Positions 60,855 through 64,000 of a stretch of DNA of 64,000 bases are shown here, one piece after another (positions within the stretch are counted from its first letter, which is position 1; every line of letters begins with the position of its first letter). The notes beneath the pieces are model-generated. The model had not been told where the DNA came from. It did not search any database and saw only the letters and a list, made by a program, of their open reading frames with translations. Source of the DNA: Liolophura sinensis (Eukaryota; Mollusca; Polyplacophora; Chitonida; Chitonidae); contig NC_088296.1 in NCBI RefSeq assembly GCF_032854445.1, positions 26,719,448 to 26,783,447 on the forward strand, given 5' to 3'. The translations under genes were made by a program, and so were the position numbers.

Positions 60855-63800
60855 ATTTGGATGGATCGAGTGTGGTTACATGTATGGGCAGTGAACTTTG
60901 TGGATGAGTCGAATGTGGTTACATGTATGAATAGTGAACGTTGTGGATGAATCAAGTGTGGTTACATGTATATGTAGTGGACGTTCTGGATGAATCAAGT
61001 GTGGTTACATGTATGTGTAGTGGACGTTCTGGATGAATCAAGTGTGGTTACATGTATGGATGGTGAACGTTGTGGATGAATCGAGCGTGGTACCATGCAT
61101 GGATGGTGAACGTTGTGGAGGAATCGAGTGTGGTTACATGCATGGATGGTGAACGTTGTGGAGGAATCGAGTGTGGTACCATGCATGGATGGTGAACGTT
61201 GTGGATGAATCGAGGGTGGTAACATGCATGGATGGTAAACGTTGTGGATGAATCGAGTGTGGTAACATGCATGGATGGTGAACGTTGTGGATGAATCGAG
61301 TGTGCTTACATGCATGGATGGTGAACGTTGTGGATGAATTGAGTGTGGTAACATGCATGGATGGTAAACGTTGTGGATGAATCGAGTGTGGTAACATGCA
61401 TGGATGGTGAACGTTGTGGATGAATCGAGTGTGCTTACATGCATGGATGGTGAACGTTGTGGATGAATCGAGTGTGGTAACATGCATGGATGGTGAACGT
61501 TGTGGATGAATCGAGTGTGGTACCATGTATGGGCAGTGAACGTTGTGGATGAATCGAGTGTGGTTACAGACATAGATAATGTACGTTGTGGAGGAATCGA
61601 GTGTGCTTACATGCATGGATGGTGAACGTTGTGGATGAATCGAGTGTGGTACCATGCATGGATGGTAAACGTTGTGGATGAATCGAGTGTGGTAACATGC
61701 ATGGATGGTGAACATTGTGGATGAATCGAGTGTGGTAACATGCATGGATGGTGAACGTTGTGGAGGAATCGAGTGTGGTACCATGCATGGATGGTGAACG
61801 TTGTGGAGGAATCGAGTGTGGTAACATGCATGGATGGTGAACGTTGTGGATGAATCGAGTGTGGTTACAGACATAGATAATGTACGTTGTGGAGGAATCG
61901 AGTGTGCTTACATGCATGGATGGTGAACGTTGTGGATGAATCGAGTGTGGTAACATGCATGGATGGTAAACGTTGTAGATGAATCGAGTGTGGTAACAGG
62001 CATGGATGGTGAACGTTGTGGAGGAATCGAGTGTGGTACCATGCATGGATGGTGAACGTTGTGGAGGAATCGAGTGTGGTAACATGCATGGATGGTGAAC
62101 GTTGTGGATGAATCGAGTGTGGTACCATGCATGGATGGTGAACGTTGTGGATGAATCGAGTGTGGTACCATGCATGGATGGTGAACGTTGTGGATGAATC
62201 GAGTGTGGTACCATGTATGGGCAGTGAACGTTGTGGATGAATCGAGTGTGGTTACAGACATAGATAATGTACGTTGTGGAGGAATCGAGTGTGGTACCAT
62301 GCATGGATGGTGAACGTTGTGGATGAATCGAGTGTGGTAACATGCATGGATGATGAACGTTGTGGATGAATCGAGCGTGGTACCATGCATGGATGGTGAA
62401 CGTTGTGGAGGAATCGAGTGTGGTTACATGCATGGATGGTGAACGTTGTGGAGGAATCGAGTGTGGTACCATGCATGGATGGTGAACGTTGTGGATGAAT
62501 CGAGTGTGGTACCATGTATGGGCAGTGAACGTTGTGGATGAATCGAGTGTGGTTACAGACATAGATAATGTACGTTGTGGATGAATCGAGTGTGGTACCA
62601 TGCATGGATGGTGAACGTTGTGGAGGAATCGAGTGTGGTAACATGCATGGATGGTGAACGTTGTGGATGAATCGAGTGTGGTAACATGCATGGATGGTGA
62701 ACGTTGTGGATGAATCGAGTGTGGTAACATGCATGGATGGTGAACGTTGTGGATGAATCGAGTGTGGTAACATGCATGGATGGTGAACGTTGTGGATGAA
62801 TCGAGTGTGGTAACATGCATGGATGGTGAACGTTGTGGATGAATCGAGTGTGGTAACATGCATGGATGGTGAACGTTGTGGATGAATCGAGTGTGCTTAC
62901 ATGCATGGATGGTGAACGTTGTGGATGAATCGAGTGTGGTACCATGTATGGGCAGTGAACGTTGTGGATGAATCGAGTGTGGTTACAGACATAGATAATG
63001 TACGTTGTGGAGGAATCGAGTGTGCTTACATGCATGGATGGTGAACGTTGTGGATGAATCGAGTGTGGTAACATGCATGGATGGTAAACGTTGTAGATGA
63101 ATCGAGTGTGGTAACATGCATGGATGGTGAACGTTGTGGATGAATCGAGTGTGGTAAGAGGGATGGATGATGAACGTTGTGGAGGAATCGAGCGTGGTAC
63201 CATGCATGGATGGTGAACGTTGTGGAGGAATCGAGCGTGGTACCATGCATGGATGGTAAACGTTGTGGATGAATCGAGTGTGGTAACATGCATGGATGGT
63301 AAACGTTGTGGATGAATCGAGTGTGGTACCATGCATGGATGGTGAACGTTGTGGAGGAATCGAGTGTGGTACCATGCATGGATGGTGAACGTTGTGGAGG
63401 AATCGAGTGTGGTAACATGCATGGATGGTGAACGTTGTGGATGAATCGAGTGTGGTACCATGTATGGGCAGTGAACGTTGTGGATGAATCGAGTGTGGTT
63501 ACAGACATAGATAATGTACGTTGTGGAGGAATCGAGTGTGGTACCATGCATGGATGGTGAACGTTGTGGATGAATCGAGTGTGGTACCATGCATGGATGG
63601 TGAACGTTGTGGATGAATCGAGCGTGGTAACATGCATGGATGGTAAACGTTGTGGATGAATCGAGTCTGGTAACATGCATGGATGGTGAACGTTGTGGAT
63701 GAATCGAGTGTGGTACCATGTATGGGCAGTGAACGTTGTGGATGAATCGAGTGTGGTTACAGACATAGATAATGTACGTTGTGGAGGAATCGAGTGTGCT

Positions 63801-64000
63801 TACATGCATGGATGGTGAACGTTGTGGATGAATCGAGTGTGGTAACATGCATGGATGGTAAACGTTGTAGATGAATCGAGTGTGGTAACATGCATGGATG
63901 GTGAACGTTGTGGATGAATCGAGTGTGGTAACATGCATGGATGGTGAACGTTGTGGATGAATCGAGCGTGGTACCATGCATGGATGGTGAACGTTGTGGA
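60855..64000. repeat. 43-bp array, over 70 copies, runs off the window end
   Basis: The unit contains GAACGTTGTGGATGAATCGA, GTGTGGTAACATGCATGGAT and GGT. Variants: TAACATG, TACCATG or CTTACATG; GATGAATC or GAGGAATC; GGTGAACG or GGTAAACG. A distinctive pair (TATGGGCAGTGAACG, then ACAGACATAGATAATGTACG) recurs seven times. No unit has a stop on the minus strand in any frame, which gives several ORFs of up to 474 codons there; these are not genes. Confidence 0.98.

Noticed and set aside
60995-63981. Minus-strand ORFs up to 474 codons with HxRFIHNVHHPC-type repeats
   Set aside because: The 43-bp unit lacks stops in all three minus frames, so overlapping long ORFs are inevitable. There is no unique N-terminus, splice signal or domain.

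Overview
The window is from an animal nuclear genome. Two genes with typical GT-AG introns lie on the + strand, and everything between and inside them is non-coding and very rich in tandem repeats. Dispersed tRNA-derived SINEs with a 3' tail resembling molluscan short repeats, together with the gene content, suggest a lophotrochozoan, probably a mollusc. That is inference; no species is assigned.

Gene 1 (1978-34739) is a complete 16-coding-exon SLC5 transporter of 627 residues, closest in look to the sodium-coupled monocarboxylate/multivitamin branch (SLC5A8/A12/A6). All exon phases fit, from an ATG in good context to a TGA. Gene 2 (44273-58650) is a complete 11-coding-exon orthologue of TEX9 (394 residues; I recall about 391 in human), a coiled-coil protein. 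The two genes share no pathway that I can name and are separated by about 9.5 kb without a recognisable gene.

Layout: 1-1917 upstream DNA with a SINE and (TA)n; 1918-34739 SLC5 gene, with large 42-bp arrays in intron 1 and different arrays in most other introns; 34740-44254 intergenic, with a MITE, then four unrelated arrays nearly head to tail (36.7-40.5 kb), then plain AT-rich DNA; 44255-58650 TEX9, with a 2.6-kb 58-bp array in intron 1 and a 1.15-kb 50-bp array in intron 7; 58651-64000 downstream DNA with an 18-bp array and a 43-bp array of over 3 kb that runs off the end. By my own boundary estimates about 23 kb of the 64 kb is tandem repeat. Most long minus-strand ORFs are these arrays read as protein.

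The most interesting signal is that seven arrays are built from the edges of real exons. In SLC5 they copy the exon 6 donor and the exon 8, 12 and 14 acceptors. In TEX9 they copy the exon 8 donor, the exon 9 donor and the stop-codon region. Each array repeats part of the exon plus adjacent non-coding sequence, so the introns carry rows of decoy splice sites next to the real one. In TEX9 intron 8, one copy is still an open, in-frame 36-codon block with both splice signals.

Mobile DNA includes about a dozen copies or fragments of one SINE family, four of a second and one or two of a third. There is also a decayed Tc1/mariner-like element with long inverted repeats and two copies of one MITE family. 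No virus, toxin, rRNA or convincing functional tRNA gene was seen.
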